From NCBI GenBank assembly GCA_022592445.1, contig JABYQR010000130.1, positions 1 to 64,000 on the forward strand: a DNA stretch of 64,000 nt, written 5' to 3'. The position numbers and the translations under genes were made by a program. Positions 30,489 through 47,959 of the stretch are shown one piece after another (position 1 is the stretch's first letter; the number at the start of each line of letters is the position of its first letter). The DNA comes from Cytidiella melzeri. Taxonomy: Eukaryota; Basidiomycota; Agaricomycetes; Polyporales; Irpicaceae. The notes under the pieces are model-generated. The model made no database searches and had not been told where the DNA came from. It saw only the letters and a list, made by a program, of their open reading frames with translations.

Positions 30489-31329
30489 GATGCATGTTTA
30501 GACCGTGCTGTGTACACGAGGCTAGAGGCTGTACTTACTTGAAATCAACTCGCGCGCCGACTGCGTACATCCGAATCAGACACCAATTGCGACAACGCTA
30601 ATGGTTATGTTCTTCGAGGGTACGGTAAGTTGTCGACAACACTTGTGACATTGTTTGGAAAGCGACCTGACTTACCCTCTTTTGCCAGAGAATGAGACAC
30701 TGCTTGGGCTCCGTTGCATCCGAGTCGTGAGACTCGCTGGAATTCGAAGCTATGCCACTCTTCAACTTGACAGAAGCTTATCATTACCGCCAGCGCGTGT
30801 GAGCCCAGGCTGTGTGCGGACTCTAATGTGGTACGTACAGAATCATCACTTCACTGAGCAGTGTAAAAGGGCAGTGCAAAGCCTAGCGGTTGTCGGTCTG
30901 TATTATCCTGGTTTGCTGGGAGCCGTATTGCATGATACTTGTAGTAGCAGCGCAAACTTGACGCCCAAGCAATCTTGGAGCCGGGGGACGCAAAATACGG
31001 CTCATACTTGTCAATGAACGCCCAGCAGCTCATGAAAAGCAGTGGCACCTTGCTCAATGATACAACAGCTTCAACTGGCCCTGCAATCTAAGAACATGTT
31101 ATTCATGATCTCACATAAGAAGTCAAGACGAGACGAACAAAGAACAACCGCGCACACGACAATATTGTGCTACAAAATGTCATCAGCTGTATCGTTGGCA
31201 TTGAACCCAACGTTACACGTACCAGTCATTCGCCCTGATGCGACAGACTGGCCTCCCTGCGAGGAACTCGAAGCTGTTTCCCAACGAACACAATCGTCGC
31301 AGGTTCTAATCGCCCAAGCAAACGCAACG
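30489..31329. other. Intergenic DNA of unit 4
   Basis: Conserved intergenic segment, nearly identical to unit 3. No gene recognised. Confidence 0.5.
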
Positions 31330-33830
<2,501 letters not shown>

Positions 33831-35069
33831 GATTTTTGCCGTGGGAAACTCGCATCGAGCAGCCACTCAGTAGTACTCAGACTCGGAGTCCTTACTATCG
33901 TTCACCATCTTCGCAGAGTTCTGTAGGTCTCATTCTACCGCGACAGGCTTAGCTTTCCTCCACTCTCGTGTTTTGATACACCCTTCACACCTTCGCTCAC
34001 GCGGCCAGGCTCGTGGCGCCATCATCAGGACAATGAGCACCCTCAAACGACCAAGGACAACATGTCAAAGATACCCTGGACCTTGTGCTTCTGGCCTCTT
34101 CTGACGATGGGTTTCGAACGGGTTGACGGGGCGCGGACTGGGACAACAATTGGCGGCGGCGTAGCGCAAGAGGAGGGCTAGTGGAATAGTACTGTCAATG
34201 GGCTCGGTGAGTACTGTATGATGCTATTCGCTGCGCTGTTGGAACGTTAATAGCTGACTTCCTTGCCATTCTCGACGTGGAGTCGTTGCGAGAGTTTCGT
34301 CAAGCACCTCGCTGGAATGTCCTGTCACAAGTGCAGTATAAGTATGTACCACTTCGCACCCGAGTTCCTAGTCTGTAAGGACCAGGCGCACATGTCAGCA
34401 ATTACGAGCGAGCTGCTCCTGCGCCCTTGAACACTGTGACGGACGCGTTTACAGCCGAGCCAAGCGTGCTTCAGCGGGCAAAGTTTCGTATTTGTAATTG
34501 TGTCCTGGGTGATCCATGCCAGACCTTGAAGCTTTTGCCTCGGGGCTGCAGGTCAAACACAACGCCGAAGGTGAGTGCGGTCTTGCCATACGCACTTGCA
34601 TGCATCAGCACTCAATATACACATGCCAGTGACCCTCCACTCTCGTCAGTTGTACTCCAACATTCGCTCGATGTCTATACATTTTTCCTAGCAAAACATA
34701 AGCGCGTCGGCCTGGAAGTCATGTCGACGGAGCTGACGCGAATTAAGTCCTTACTTTTGCTTTGTAACTTGGATGACTTCACAGAAGTACGCCCGGGTAT
34801 GTATGGAACTTCAGGATCTGTTAGCCCTTTATCTCCTCACGGACAGGCCACTTTTGTGCGTGGCAAGCACTTACTCTATATACAGGGTCAAGTCGATTGA
34901 TGCTTGTCCCCACAATGGCGCGGATAGCTGTGCGATGTTTGCTCATGTTAGGATCAGAAGCGAAGCCCTTCCTTATTTGGATGAACTCACCAGCACGGGT
35001 CATCCACACATCGGCATCTTTTCGAAGCACTGCACTCTGTTCTTTCAATACCATACAATCATCTGAATT
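33831..35069. other. Unassigned spacer of unit 4
   Basis: Counterpart of 5561-6779. It includes a plus-strand frame at 34427-34900 that is longer than its equivalents because stops present elsewhere are missing. I could not match it to a family. Confidence 0.4.
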
Positions 35070-35953
35070 GAGGTAAGCAACTCTAGTTTGACACTCCGAA
35101 GCCTAACCGTCAGAACTCAGCTCCGCAATTCTTGGACGTCGTCCAGCGGAACGTGGTGCTTAGCTGGTCTCAGTGCCTTCCGCCAGTTATGCTTTGAGCG
35201 CATACTATGTCATCTACGGCGCTGAGGGTGTGGTGGCACTTCTCAGTCTAGCACCTAACCGGAAATTCTAGCTAAGTACTCGCACTAGGCCTGCGTGTTG
35301 ATTCCTACATAACGAGCCAGCTCATGGAGGCTGGTGACGTCCACGCGCAACCCGCGGAGTGTGGGCTTTGGACCAGAAGTGCGAGAACAAATTCTACATG
35401 ACACGTACGCTTGGATTGCCGAGTAAGCACCTGACATTTTCTGCGCCTTCACTTTCACAAGAGTAAACGAAACTTCCTCCAAGCACGTCGCGTCCGCAAG
35501 CTTGTACGAGCGGATTTCGACCCAACCTTTGGTGCACGTAAAACGCTATCTACCCGAAGCACGAAAGCATCTGACTAGGGCGTCGACGTTCGGCTACACC
35601 CGTAAGTCATAAAAACCGCGCACGCCTCGGACACAACGCAGGGGAGGGTGTCTACCAACTAAAAGGCTCGAGAGCAGCGTGGACGCGCATTTCCACAACG
35701 TATGCGAGCGATGAGCGTACCTGCGGGCGTCGAGGAGGACGAATGGCCTATTGGCGTTAGTGTAACTGGGCAGTGGGGCTGCGACGTGGTGGTCTTAAGG
35801 GCGGGGGAGGAGGTCAATAATTCAGCGGCAGGGTTTTGTAGACTGGGCGCGTCATTTCGCAACGATACGCAACACTTTGCACCTGCCTTCTCCGCTTTTG
35901 TAAACTCTGTGTGGGACTTACTTCATCAATTGAGACCAAGTACACGAGTCTAA
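35070..35953 (+). pseudogene. gatA: Dead GatA 3' part, unit 4/5 junction
   Basis: Same blocks as in the other copies, but about 48 bp are missing (near 35700) just before MSVPAGVEEDEWPIGVSV, so the VFTVPSS motif is lost. GFGPEVREQILHDTYAWIA is readable near 35370-35430. Confidence 0.72.
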
Positions 35954-36108
35954 ACTGGAGGTCGTAAAAACGGATATGAAATTATGAGTATGCGTAGGAA
36001 ACATTCAGCTTCGGTATGCACTCCACTGCACCAATTATCATCAGTAAGTGAGGATGGTAGACCTCGGAGCCAGCTGTACTCACCGCTCGCAGCACCAGGA
36101 TACCGTAC

Positions 36109-38050
36109 TCATGCTATTCCAAACCTCCCTGGCATGCGAACTGGCTCATCACCATCGTTTAGCTCTTCATGCGTCTCCGGTATATGTGCTCGAAGGATAT
36201 CCAAGAGTTCTTGGACTTTGCTCGTCGAACGCCGGGCATGGCAAGGGCTGGCTTCTGCGAGTTGCAGCGCGTTCAGGTTCCTCCCGTCTCGTGTACGAGC
36301 TTCCCAATCGATTTTGTGTTCTGCGCACTGAATTAGAGTCTTCAGTGTGTCGATATTCAACCAGCGGCATGCGTAATGTAGCGCTGTCATCCCTTGTCGG
36401 TTATATGCATTGACCCTTGCTCCAGCTTCCACGAGAGGCTTAATGATTGATAAATTGCCCAAATCAGCCGCCTCCGCCACTGGAGCTCCCATCGTCGCGT
36501 CTTCTCCACGCTGCAGCAAGCTGTCGGCGTGGTTTGGATGGTATATGGCTGCATATTCCAGGGGTGTCCATCCAGTGAGACGTCGGAATATGTCTGAAAG
36601 TGTGATGTCCATGCTGCTTGAATGGCCAAACAGCGCCGCAGCTACTGGGTTAGAGTCCGATTGTATTCCCTGCCATTCAAGATAGTCCTCGACGACATCG
36701 ATAGCGTCCATGTGGAAGATGGATTGGCAAAGATCAACAGCGACAGGGCTTGTCTTCACCTGGTGCGCGAACACGGCGTCCGGGTGCTGAATCAGTGTTT
36801 CTAATGACGCATAAGCTAGGAGCATCTTCATCGAGGCACTTGGCACCTGATTCACTGAGCTGTGCATGCAGCATGGCGATACAAAACTTACTTTCGGCCT
36901 ATACAGAACTCTGGATCTGCTCCTGCGTCTAGCAAGAACTTGAATAACGGTGCCCTGTCCTGGCCAGAGTTTGATCGTCGGCTGTGGAGCCAACCGTCAC
37001 GCGCATACTTGCGCCGTCAGTTAGTTGGAATGCATGGCCAGAAAATGAAGTTCATTGAACTCACATGGAGTACTGTACGCCCACCTTCGTCGACATCGTG
37101 AACAGATGCTTCTCCTGACTTGAACAGTTCGCGCACCCCATCAACGTCTGCTTCAAAGATTAATTCCCATATCAGCGCGTCCTTGTGCACGAGTCTCGGG
37201 GTGTGAAACGACACGTAGAAGGGCGACGAAACCTGCGCCTCCACTTTGAACATCCACGACGGAAGATACAACGCGGCCTGACTAGGCAAATTTCGATCCC
37301 GGCGACAAGTCTGCACGTCGCATGGTCGTCGCTTGGGTACATAGACTTGGCCGACAAACGGCTCAAGGCATCCGGGGACGACCTTGGAAGTACCCGGACT
37401 GTGGCACCGACATGCGCAGCCTTCCAGACAGCGTAGACGGCTCTGGTAGGGTGAGATGAGATGTTGATGAGCGGGTGTGGATGGATGAACGCTGGGAGCA
37501 GAAACGGTAACGGTGTCGTGCCGCAAGAGGGTGACGCCTTCTTGTCGCCAGACTTCTGATTGCAACGAAGCAGTCGTCAATGTGGAGACCGAACGTCTTT
37601 ATAGCAGTGAATATGATCAGCCGAATTCATATTGAGAGGATACACATACATTGCAACAATGGCGCACATCGAATGAAGCGTCGACTGTAGTTTCTCGAGC
37701 TGTGCAGAGAGGCTGCTGATGTTCTTTCCAAACACCTGGTTTTGCAGAAATTGAGTCTTTCTGAGCTTCACGTCTCCACTCTTGTCAACCTCCAGCACCT
37801 TCTCTATAAGCTTTTCGACCTCCTCGAAGCTTTTCACAGCAATGGCCGCGAAACACTGCAGTTTAGCATTTTCTCCCTCGGACAGAGAGTGCGGGGGCAA
37901 GTGATGCAGCTCGTTCAGCAGTCCCTCTACCCATGACGCCTGAACCTCTAGGAGCTTCAACTTGTTTGGCGCATTTTTCACGTTGGCGATGGTCTTCCTG
38001 ATGAGTTTTATGGTCTTGTACGCTTTTTCGATAGAGCTGAGTACGTCCAT
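36109..38050 (-). CDS. Ankyrin-repeat NLR-like protein, copy 5 (diverged)
   Basis: Exons 38050-37650, 37596-37065, 36959-36892 and 36838-36109 give 576 residues. Introns are 53, 105 and 53 nt, and introns 1 and 3 end in AAG rather than CAG or TAG. The N-terminal exon (MDVLSSIEKAYKTIKL...) has roughly half its residues in common with the other copies and keeps the helical pattern. Exon 2 keeps CACRCH and CDVQTC. Exon 3 is two codons shorter and reads DRAPLFKFLLDAGADP. The last 80 residues match copy 3, so the gene is a chimera of an old lineage and a recently converted 3' end. No stop or frameshift was found in the spliced frame. Confidence 0.78.
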
Positions 38051-38102
38051 TGCGCCTTTCGAGGGATGGGGAGCACAGAACCAGTCGAGGGAGAGATACT
38101 GA

Positions 38103-38116
38103 GGGATATATACTGC
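38103..38116 (-). promoter_or_regulatory. TATA box of ankyrin copy 5
   Basis: Reverse complement GCAGTATATATCCC, about 55 nt upstream of the ATG at 38050. It is conserved although the flanking DNA is diverged. Confidence 0.68.
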
Positions 38117-38849
38117 AAGATACGTTCAGACCATGCGGTGTACACGGGGTTGGAGGCTGTGATGCTTCGATTCAGTCCACACCGCCGACTGCGTACATTA
38201 TCAGACACCACCAATAAGGGTGATGTCCTCCAAGCGTAGGATTGTTTGGCAATTTTACTGCCGTGCCGACTCACCCTCCTGTGCGTTCTTCAGAGAGCTA
38301 GACACTATAGTAGCGTACGATGGACTCCTTGAGTGTAATTGTGAGACCTGGAATTCGAAGCTATGCCATGACAGAAGGTTATCACTTCCGTCAGCGCGTA
38401 TGAACTGCGTCCGATATTGACATGAATACCTGATACAAACTGCACCAAGAAAATAGAGCAGCGCACATCCTGGCAGTTGGAGGTGCTCTATGACCTTGTT
38501 GTGCTACTGCCATATTGTGTGGTACTTCAACTTGGCAGTAGCAGCGGAAGGGTTGCAATCTGAGATCCAGTGGGGTAAATCCCGGTGTCTGCCCGTTTTG
38601 GTTATCTTGGGTTCGCCACTCACCGCCATATCGACTCCTTCATCTGAAGCTAGCTGCCACACACAACTTTCATTGATCTCCTAGTATCCGAGCGCATGTC
38701 CGAGCTACTTTTAATAGGCCGCTCGACATCCCAACTCCTTGCGCATACCTATTTTGATGCGCCTGAACTTCCAACCTGCAGGTTGTTGGTCATTCACGAT
38801 TCTGGTATCCGTGGCTGCAATACCGTATTACACAAATACCAACGTTGTC
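38117..38849. other. Diverged intergenic DNA of unit 5
   Basis: Only weakly similar to the other units. It shares a TCTGAAGCT-containing stretch (near 38640) with 51,600-51,620. No gene recognised. Confidence 0.4.
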
Positions 38850-39418
38850 AGCAGGTGTACACTAGGAGGCTACGACTCAACAATTGTGGAAACGACAAGG
38901 ATTATCAATACGCTCTCATATATCGCGTTTGCAAAGTCCAGTGAAGCAGCACAGGACGCATCTCTAGAACGCGTAAACCTAGCGGTACAAGACATATTCA
39001 TGCACTGGTGTGTCTTATTTATGTGCTCGTCACGAATGCTGAGGATGTATGTACTACGGTGCAACGTCACCGTCACTGAACTGCTGCGAGAGGCTGGAGC
39101 TCCCATCGTTGGATAGGCAGACTGTGATGAGTTTGGCATGGGATGGGTGAGTTTTTGTACTGTTCAGATGTGACGCGTCACTTAGGTTGCAGGTCTTTGA
39201 TTTCAAGGTCATGCCGTGGTCCAGCTCTGAACCCATCAGACCTTTGCACGGCGTTCGGAAGTGAAGTCGTGCGGAGATCCGCTTGAGCGAGCGCAGGAGA
39301 AAGTGACGCCGTCGTGTCTGCAGGACTTTGTGATGCGTCAGTTTGTGTGTATCAGCTCCTGCTACAATGGTGGCCATTCAAGAGTATGTTTATTCTCCTC
39401 GACTGGGTTCTCAATTTA

Positions 39419-39570
39419 TCTACGCTCATAGACCTCAAAATCAATCCTCACGCCAAACTCGCATTTCTGTCTGCGTGTCAAACCGCCACCGGAGACGAGA
39501 AGCTCCCAGAGGAGATGGTGAGTGCGGGATTTGAGATCGTTGTAGGGACAACATGGTCGATCGACGGCCG
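39419..39570 (+). pseudogene. CHAT (caspase-like) protease fragment
   Basis: The stretch LAFLSACQTATGDEKLPEE and the following VSAGFEIVVGTTWSIDG match the Cys half of the CHAT domain as found in basidiomycete TPR-CHAT proteins. SACQT contains the catalytic cysteine position. The usual AVHLAA segment after LPEE is deleted. The upstream His half is missing, because the frame (39314-39685) starts in GatA sequence. It is a fragment fused by chance or exchange, not a working protease. Confidence 0.75.
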
Positions 39571-39619
39571 GACGCACCAATGTCGAAGCCTCGTTGCAGT
39601 TCAGGAACATATGAATAGA

Positions 39620-39755
39620 CGAGCATACCAGTGTGAGTCGTACTATCCTTTGCAACGATACATAACTCTGCTGCATTGGTCTTGACGACGTTGAACTCGA
39701 TCGTTCGCATTTCAGCACGAACTAGAAAGGTGTCCCCTCTCCGACAGGACTGTAG
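39620..39755 (-). pseudogene. CDC48: CDC48 N-domain fragment
   Basis: The minus strand reads RRGDTFLVRAEMRTIEFNVV and then TNAAELCIVAKDSTTHTG, a close match to the second half of the CDC48 N-domain. That segment is not recognisable in the other units. It is isolated, with no D1 or D2 sequence nearby, and lies inside the GatA remnant on the opposite strand. Confidence 0.75.
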
Positions 39756-40830
39756 CCTATCAAACGCGGGTGAGTGTTGTGGCTTACAAACTACAGCGAC
39801 CAACAAACAACCCAGACCCGCTCTAGCGGTGAAACATGTTTGTCTCTTAGAACGTCTAGCGGGCTTTGTTTCCCGACATCCATACCAGACCGGAGCGCAG
39901 GCGACAGGGGGAGGTAAGTATGGCCTTGCCAGCATCACTGGAATGTGCTCTTTGGATCGTGCTAACTCACTTTAGGCGGTCTTGTACCTTCTTATGGGAT
40001 AGTCAGTCGGTACGACGCGTTTATACCCACTCGAAAGCACTGTTGGCCTATCGACCCAAAGGTGGGTGGCTTATTGGTGGTTTCGCATCCTGTGTCGAAC
40101 TCACGCGACACGGAAATTTATGATGGCATAGGCACGGTGAAAGAGACTCCTACAGCTGCGCAGATGGAGATCAGAGTCTACTATGATCATGAGCACATGC
40201 AGAATCGTGTACTAGCGGCGGACTATCGGGCCTCCAAATTGGAATCCCACAGGTGAGCAAACTTTGTCTTCTACTCCGAAGCCCTTCTCACCTACATCCT
40301 AGAGTCACTTTCCTTCAGACCTCAACTCGGCAACTCTCGGACGCTACAGGAACATACCAAGTACCTCGTCTACCGGAATGCGCCGCCGAGCTTGTCCCAG
40401 TATCGCTGCCTTCCACCCGTTATGCGCTCTAGTGACCTGACACGGTACGCCTACATCAAGTTCAGTACGGTCTCTCGGCTTCCCGTGAACGACCTCTTAC
40501 CTGGGTACTAGAAACAGGCTCACGTGTCGATCCTGATGGAGCAAGTCAGATCAAGAAGGCTGGAGACGTCTAGTTTCAAACACGTAGTGTGCGTGGGCTT
40601 TGGACCAGAAGTACAACCACGAACTTCTTGTGGCACATACGCACTAACGGGCAAGTACGCAGTGCCGGCTTGCTACCTCTCATCCTTTTCGCGAGAGTAC
40701 GCAAAACGTTCTCATCTCCCAGTGTTTTCAACCGCTGTTCCTCACAACGCGTCCGCAAGCTCGTACGAGCCGATCGTGACTGAGTCTTCCGCGCGTCTAG
40801 CATACTCTCTGCCGGTGGTACGCAATTATG

Positions 40831-41375
40831 TGACGTGGGCGTCGACGCTTTGTTGCACCCGTCTGCCATGCAGGCCGCGCCGTCCGTCGTGCACGACGTA
40901 GCGAAGGGTGCTCACGGACTAAAAGAGCCTGAGAGTGGCATGGACGCGTGACATTCTGACAGCATATGCAGGCCTCGGCGCAGACGATCGGCCTAGTGTG
41001 GTCCCTGTAGTTGGGCACTAGGTTTTGAGCTTGACGGTGGGGTTAGGAATTGAGAACCACCTGGCAGGGTAGCGAACTCATGTAGCCTGAAGTTCCCTCT
41101 AGTCGTCACCGTGTCAATTATGGCACACCACTTGACTCTGAAGTGGGCAACGTACATAATGCTGAGCGGTCGACACGTTGATAATGTAAGTGCATGTCCA
41201 ATGACCTCATAATTATATGCCTCCCAAAAGAAATATGTGTGTAAGAAAACAGATGGAAAACATTGCATACGGAACCTGCAGGTAAGTTGGAAAACCAATC
41301 AACAACTGAGGACGGCAGAAGTCGGGCTATACTTACTGTCTCTAGTAGTGCAGCAATATCACACCGTGCTCGTGC
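40831..41375. other. Junction DNA between units 5 and 6
   Basis: A decayed GatA tail and AT-richer DNA. The usual landmark before the ankyrin gene is absent here, so unit 6 joins unit 5 at a different point from all other junctions. No gene recognised. Confidence 0.4.
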
Positions 41376-43314
41376 TCATGCCAAGCCCCCTGGCATCCGA
41401 ACTGGCTCATCGCCATCGTGTAGCTCTTCGTACGGCTCCGGTATTTGTGCGCCAAGGATATCGAATAATTCTTGGATTTCGCCGGTCGAAGTCAATGAAT
41501 GGGCAGGGCTGGCTTCGGCGACCTGCAGCGCGTTGAAGTTCCTCCCGTCTCGTGTACGAGCATCCCAATCGATTTCATCTTCCCCTGCGCACTGAATCAG
41601 AGCCTTCAGTGTGTCGATATTCAACTGGTGGCATGCGTGATGTAGCGCTGTCATCCCTAGTCGGTTATATGCGTTGACCCTTGCTCCAGCTTCTACGAGA
41701 GGCTTAATGTTTGATGCATTGTCCCAATCAACCGCCACCGCCAGTGGAGCTCCCATCGTCGCATCTTCTCCACGCTGCAACAAGCTCCCGACGTGGTTTG
41801 GATTCACCGTAGCTGCATATTCCAGGGGTGTCCATCCAGTGAGACGTCGGAATATTTTTGCAAGTGTGATCTCGGTGCTGCTTGAACGGCCAAACAGCGC
41901 CGCAGCTACTGGGTTAGAGTCCGATTGTATTCCCCGCCATTCAAGATAGTCCTCGACGAGATCGATGGCGTCGATGTGGAAGATAGACTGGCAAATATCA
42001 ACAGCGAGAGTGCTTGTCTTGACTTTGTGCGCGAACACGGCGTCCGGGTGCTCAATCAGTGTTTCCAATGACGTCGAAGCTAGACGTAGCTTCATCGAGG
42101 GCCTGGACACCTCAGTCATTGAGCTGTGGATGCAGCATGGCGACACAAGACTTACCATTGGCCTATAGAGAAATCAGGATCTGCTCCTGCGTCTGCCAAG
42201 AACTCGATCATGTCACGCGATGCCTTAACCTGGCCCGAGTTCGAACATCGGCTGCGGAGCCAAGCGTCACACGCATACTTGCGTCGCCAGTTAGTGGCAA
42301 TGCATTGACTGAAAATGAAGTTCATCCAACTCACGTACAGTACTGTATCCCCATCTTCGTCGACATCGTGAACAGATGCTTCTCCTGACAGAAACAGCTC
42401 GCGCACCCCATCAACGTCTGCTCTCAAGATTAATTGCCAAATCGGCGCGTCACTGCGAACAAATCTCGGGGTGCGAATTGACAAGTAGAAGGGCGAGAAA
42501 ACCTGCGCCTCCACTTTGAACATCCACGACGGAAGGTACCAGATAGCCTGACTAGGCACAGTCTGATCCTGGCGACAAGTCTGCACGTCGCATGGTCGTC
42601 GCTTGGGTACATAGACATGGCCGACAAGCAGCGTAACGTAGCTGGGTACGACCTGTGAGGAGCTAGGACGGTGGCACCGACATGCACAGCCTTGCACGCA
42701 GCGTAGACGGTTCCGGGAGGGTGTTTTGAGAGGTCGGTGCGCGGGTGTGGATGGGCGAACGATGTGTGCAGAGCCTGTAGTGCTGTCTGCGCCCAGGATG
42801 GTAACGACCTCTTGCAGTAGAACCTCGGAACGCGACGAAGCCGTTGTTATTTGAGAAATTGAACGTCTAGCTCGCTGTGAATACATGAGCTGATACTGAT
42901 GGGATCTACGTACATTGTAACAATCTCACACATCGACCGTAGCGTCGTCTGTAGGTTGTCGAGCTTCGTAGAGAGGTCCTCGATGTTATCTCCAAACACC
43001 TTGCTTTGCAGGAATCGAGCCTTCTTGAGCTTCACCTTTCCATTCTCGCCAGTCGTCCGCATCTTTGCTAGAAACACTTCGACCTCCTCCAATCTCTTCG
43101 CAGCAATCACCGCCAAACACTTCAAGTCAGCGTCCGCCGAACCAGACGAAGAGCGCGGGGGCAACTGATCCAGCCGGTTCAGCAACTCCTCTATAGATGA
43201 AGCCCGAAGTCGCAGGAGCTGCAAGTTGTCTGGTGCATCCTTCAGGTCGTCGAGGGTGTCCTTGATGAGTTTCATGGCCTTGTACGCTTTTTCCATGTAG
43301 CTGAAGACATCCAT
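41376..43314 (-). CDS. Ankyrin-repeat NLR-like protein, copy 6
   Basis: Exons 43314-42914, 42866-42335, 42229-42156 and 42102-41376 give 577 residues with matching phases. The N-terminal exon is near-identical to copies 1-4 and 7 (differences SGSADADLKC, ISSCIHS). The ankyrin exon pairs AATVNPNHVGSLLQ (as in copy 3) with APLAVAVDWDN and VNAYNRLGMTALHHAC (as in copy 1), again a mosaic. Its C-terminus (SLTSTGEIQELFDILGAQ, PGGLA) is unique. Intron 2 is open in frame. Confidence 0.82.
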
Positions 43315-43368
43315 CGCGTTGTTGCAGAGGTGAGGGGTACAGAATCCGAAGAGGGAGAGGAAGGGTGG

Positions 43369-43380
43369 GCTATATACTGC
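43369..43380 (-). promoter_or_regulatory. TATA box of ankyrin copy 6
   Basis: Reverse complement GCAGTATATAGC, about 55 nt upstream of the ATG at 43314. Confidence 0.7.
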
Positions 43381-44199
43381 AAGTCATGTTTAGAATGTGC
43401 TGTGTACACGAGGCTAGAGGCTGTACTTACTTGAAATCAATTCACGCGCCGACTGCGTACATCCGAATCAGACACCGATTGCGACAACGCTAATGGTTAT
43501 GTTCTTCGAGGGTACGGTAAGTTGTCGACAACATTTGTGACATCGTTTGGAAAGCGACCTGACTTACCCTCTTTTGCCAGAGAATGAGACACTGCTTGGG
43601 CTACGTTGCATCCGAGTCGTGAGACTCGCTGGAATCCGAAGCTATGCCACTCTTCAACTTGACAGAAGCTTATCATTACCGCCAGCGCGTGTGAGCCCAG
43701 GCTGTGTGCGGACTCTAATGTGGTACGTACAGGATCGTCACTTCACTGAGCAATATAAAAGGGCAGTGCAAAGCCTAGCAGTTGTCGATCTGTATTATCC
43801 TGGTTTGCTGGGAGCCGTAGTATTGCATGATACTTGTAGTAGCAGCGCAAACTTGACGCCCAAGCAATCTTAGAGCCGGGGGACGCACAATACGGGTGAA
43901 CACCCAACAGCTCATGAAGCAGTGGCACGTTGCTCAATAATACAACAGCTTCAACTGGCCCTGCAATCTAAGAGCATGTTATTCATGATCGCACATAAGA
44001 AGTAAAGACGAGACGAACAAAGAACAACCGCGCACACGACGATATTGTGCTACAAATGTCATCAGCTGTATCGTTGGCATTGAACCCAACGTTACACGTA
44101 CCAGTCGTTCGCCCTGATGCGACAGACTGGCCTCCCTGCGAGGAACTCGAAGCTGTTTCCCAACGAAAACAATCGTCGCAGGTTCTAATCACCCAAACA
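43381..44199. other. Intergenic DNA of unit 6
   Basis: Conserved counterpart of 2358-3189 with a few short indels. No gene recognised. Confidence 0.5.
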
Positions 44200-46730
<2,531 letters not shown>

Positions 46731-47959
46731 CGTGGGCACGAGCAATCTGATTTTTGCCGTGGGAAACTCGCATCGAGCAGCCACTCAGTAGTACTCAGAC
46801 TCGGAGTGCTTACTATCGTTCACCATCTTCTCAGAGTTCTGTAGGTCTCATTATACCGCGACAGGCTTGGCTTTCCACCACTCTCGTGTTTCGATACACC
46901 CTTCACACCTTCGCTCACGTGGTCAGAGGACAATGAGCACACTCAAACGACTAAGGAAAACATGTCAAAGACACCCTGGACCTTTTGCTTCTGACCTCTT
47001 CGTTTCGAACAAATTGACGGGGCGCGGACTGGGACTACAATTGGCGGCGGCGGTAGCGTAAGAGGAGGGCTAGTGGAATAGTACTGTCAAATGGGCTCGG
47101 TGAGTACTGTAGGATGCTATTCGCTGTGCTGTTGGAACGTTAACAGCTGACTTTCTTGCTATTCTCGACGTGGAGTCGTTGCGAGAGTTTCGTCAAGAAC
47201 CTCGTTGGAATGTCCCGTCACCAGTGCAGTATAAGTATGTACCACTTCGCACCCAAGATCCTAGTCTGTAAGGACCAGGCGCACATGTCAGCAATTACGA
47301 GCGAGCTGCTCCTACACCCTTGAACACTGTGACAGACGCGATTACAACCGAGCCAGGCGTGCTTCAGCGAGCAAAGTTTTGTATTTGGGACGGACGAAGA
47401 ACTGTGTCCTGGATGATCCATGCCAGACCTTGAAGCTTCAGCCTCGGGGCTGCAGGTCAAACACAACGCCGAAGGTGAGTGCGGTCTTGCCATACGCACC
47501 TGCATGCCTCAGCACTCATTATAGACATGCCAGTGACCCTCCACTCTCGTCGGTTGTACTATAGCATTCGGTCGATGTCTATACATTTTTCCTGGCGAAA
47601 CATAAGAGCGTCGGCCTGGAAGTCATGTCGACGGAGCTGACGCGAATTAATTCCTTACTTTTGCTTCGTAGCTTGGATGACTTCACAGAAGTGCCCCCGG
47701 GTAGGTATGGAACTTCAGAATCTGTTAGAACTTTATCTCCTCACGGACAGGCCACTTTCGTGCGTGGCAAGCACTTACTCTATAAACAGGGTCAAGTCGA
47801 CTAATGCTTGTCCCCACAATGGCGCGGATAGCTGTGCGATGTTTGCTCATGTTAGGATCAGAAGCGAAGCCCTTCCTTATTTGGATGAACTCACCAGCAC
47901 GGGTCATCCACACATTGGCATCTTTTCGAAGCACTGCACTCTGTTCTTTCAATACCATC
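46731..47959. other. Unassigned spacer of unit 6
   Basis: Nearly identical to unit 3 up to the copia insertion point, and so provides the empty site for that element at about 47,790. No gene recognised. Confidence 0.45.

Larger units (their letters stand above)
38850..40830 (+). pseudogene. gatA: Dead GatA copy with N- and C-terminal parts, unit 5
   Basis: This copy retains the 5' half missing elsewhere. The block LERVNLAVQDI...CSSRML is at about 38960-39050. LLREAGAPIVG, a stop, then ADCDEFGMGW is at 39080-39150. VVSAGLCDA, next to where the Gly/Ser-rich amidase signature should be, is near 39310. LVPSYGIVSRYDAF lies near 39980. A late block (TLQEHTKYL, CLPPV) is at 40340-40430, and VGFGPEVQPRTSCGTYALT at 40590-40650. 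Between 39,400 and 39,760 it is interrupted by a CHAT fragment and a reverse-strand CDC48 fragment. Stops and the lost catalytic signature make it non-functional. Confidence 0.72.

Noticed and set aside
39314..39685. 123-codon frame as a genuine CHAT protein gene
   Set aside because: Its first third is GatA-derived, the His half of the catalytic dyad is missing and a conserved segment after LPEE is deleted.
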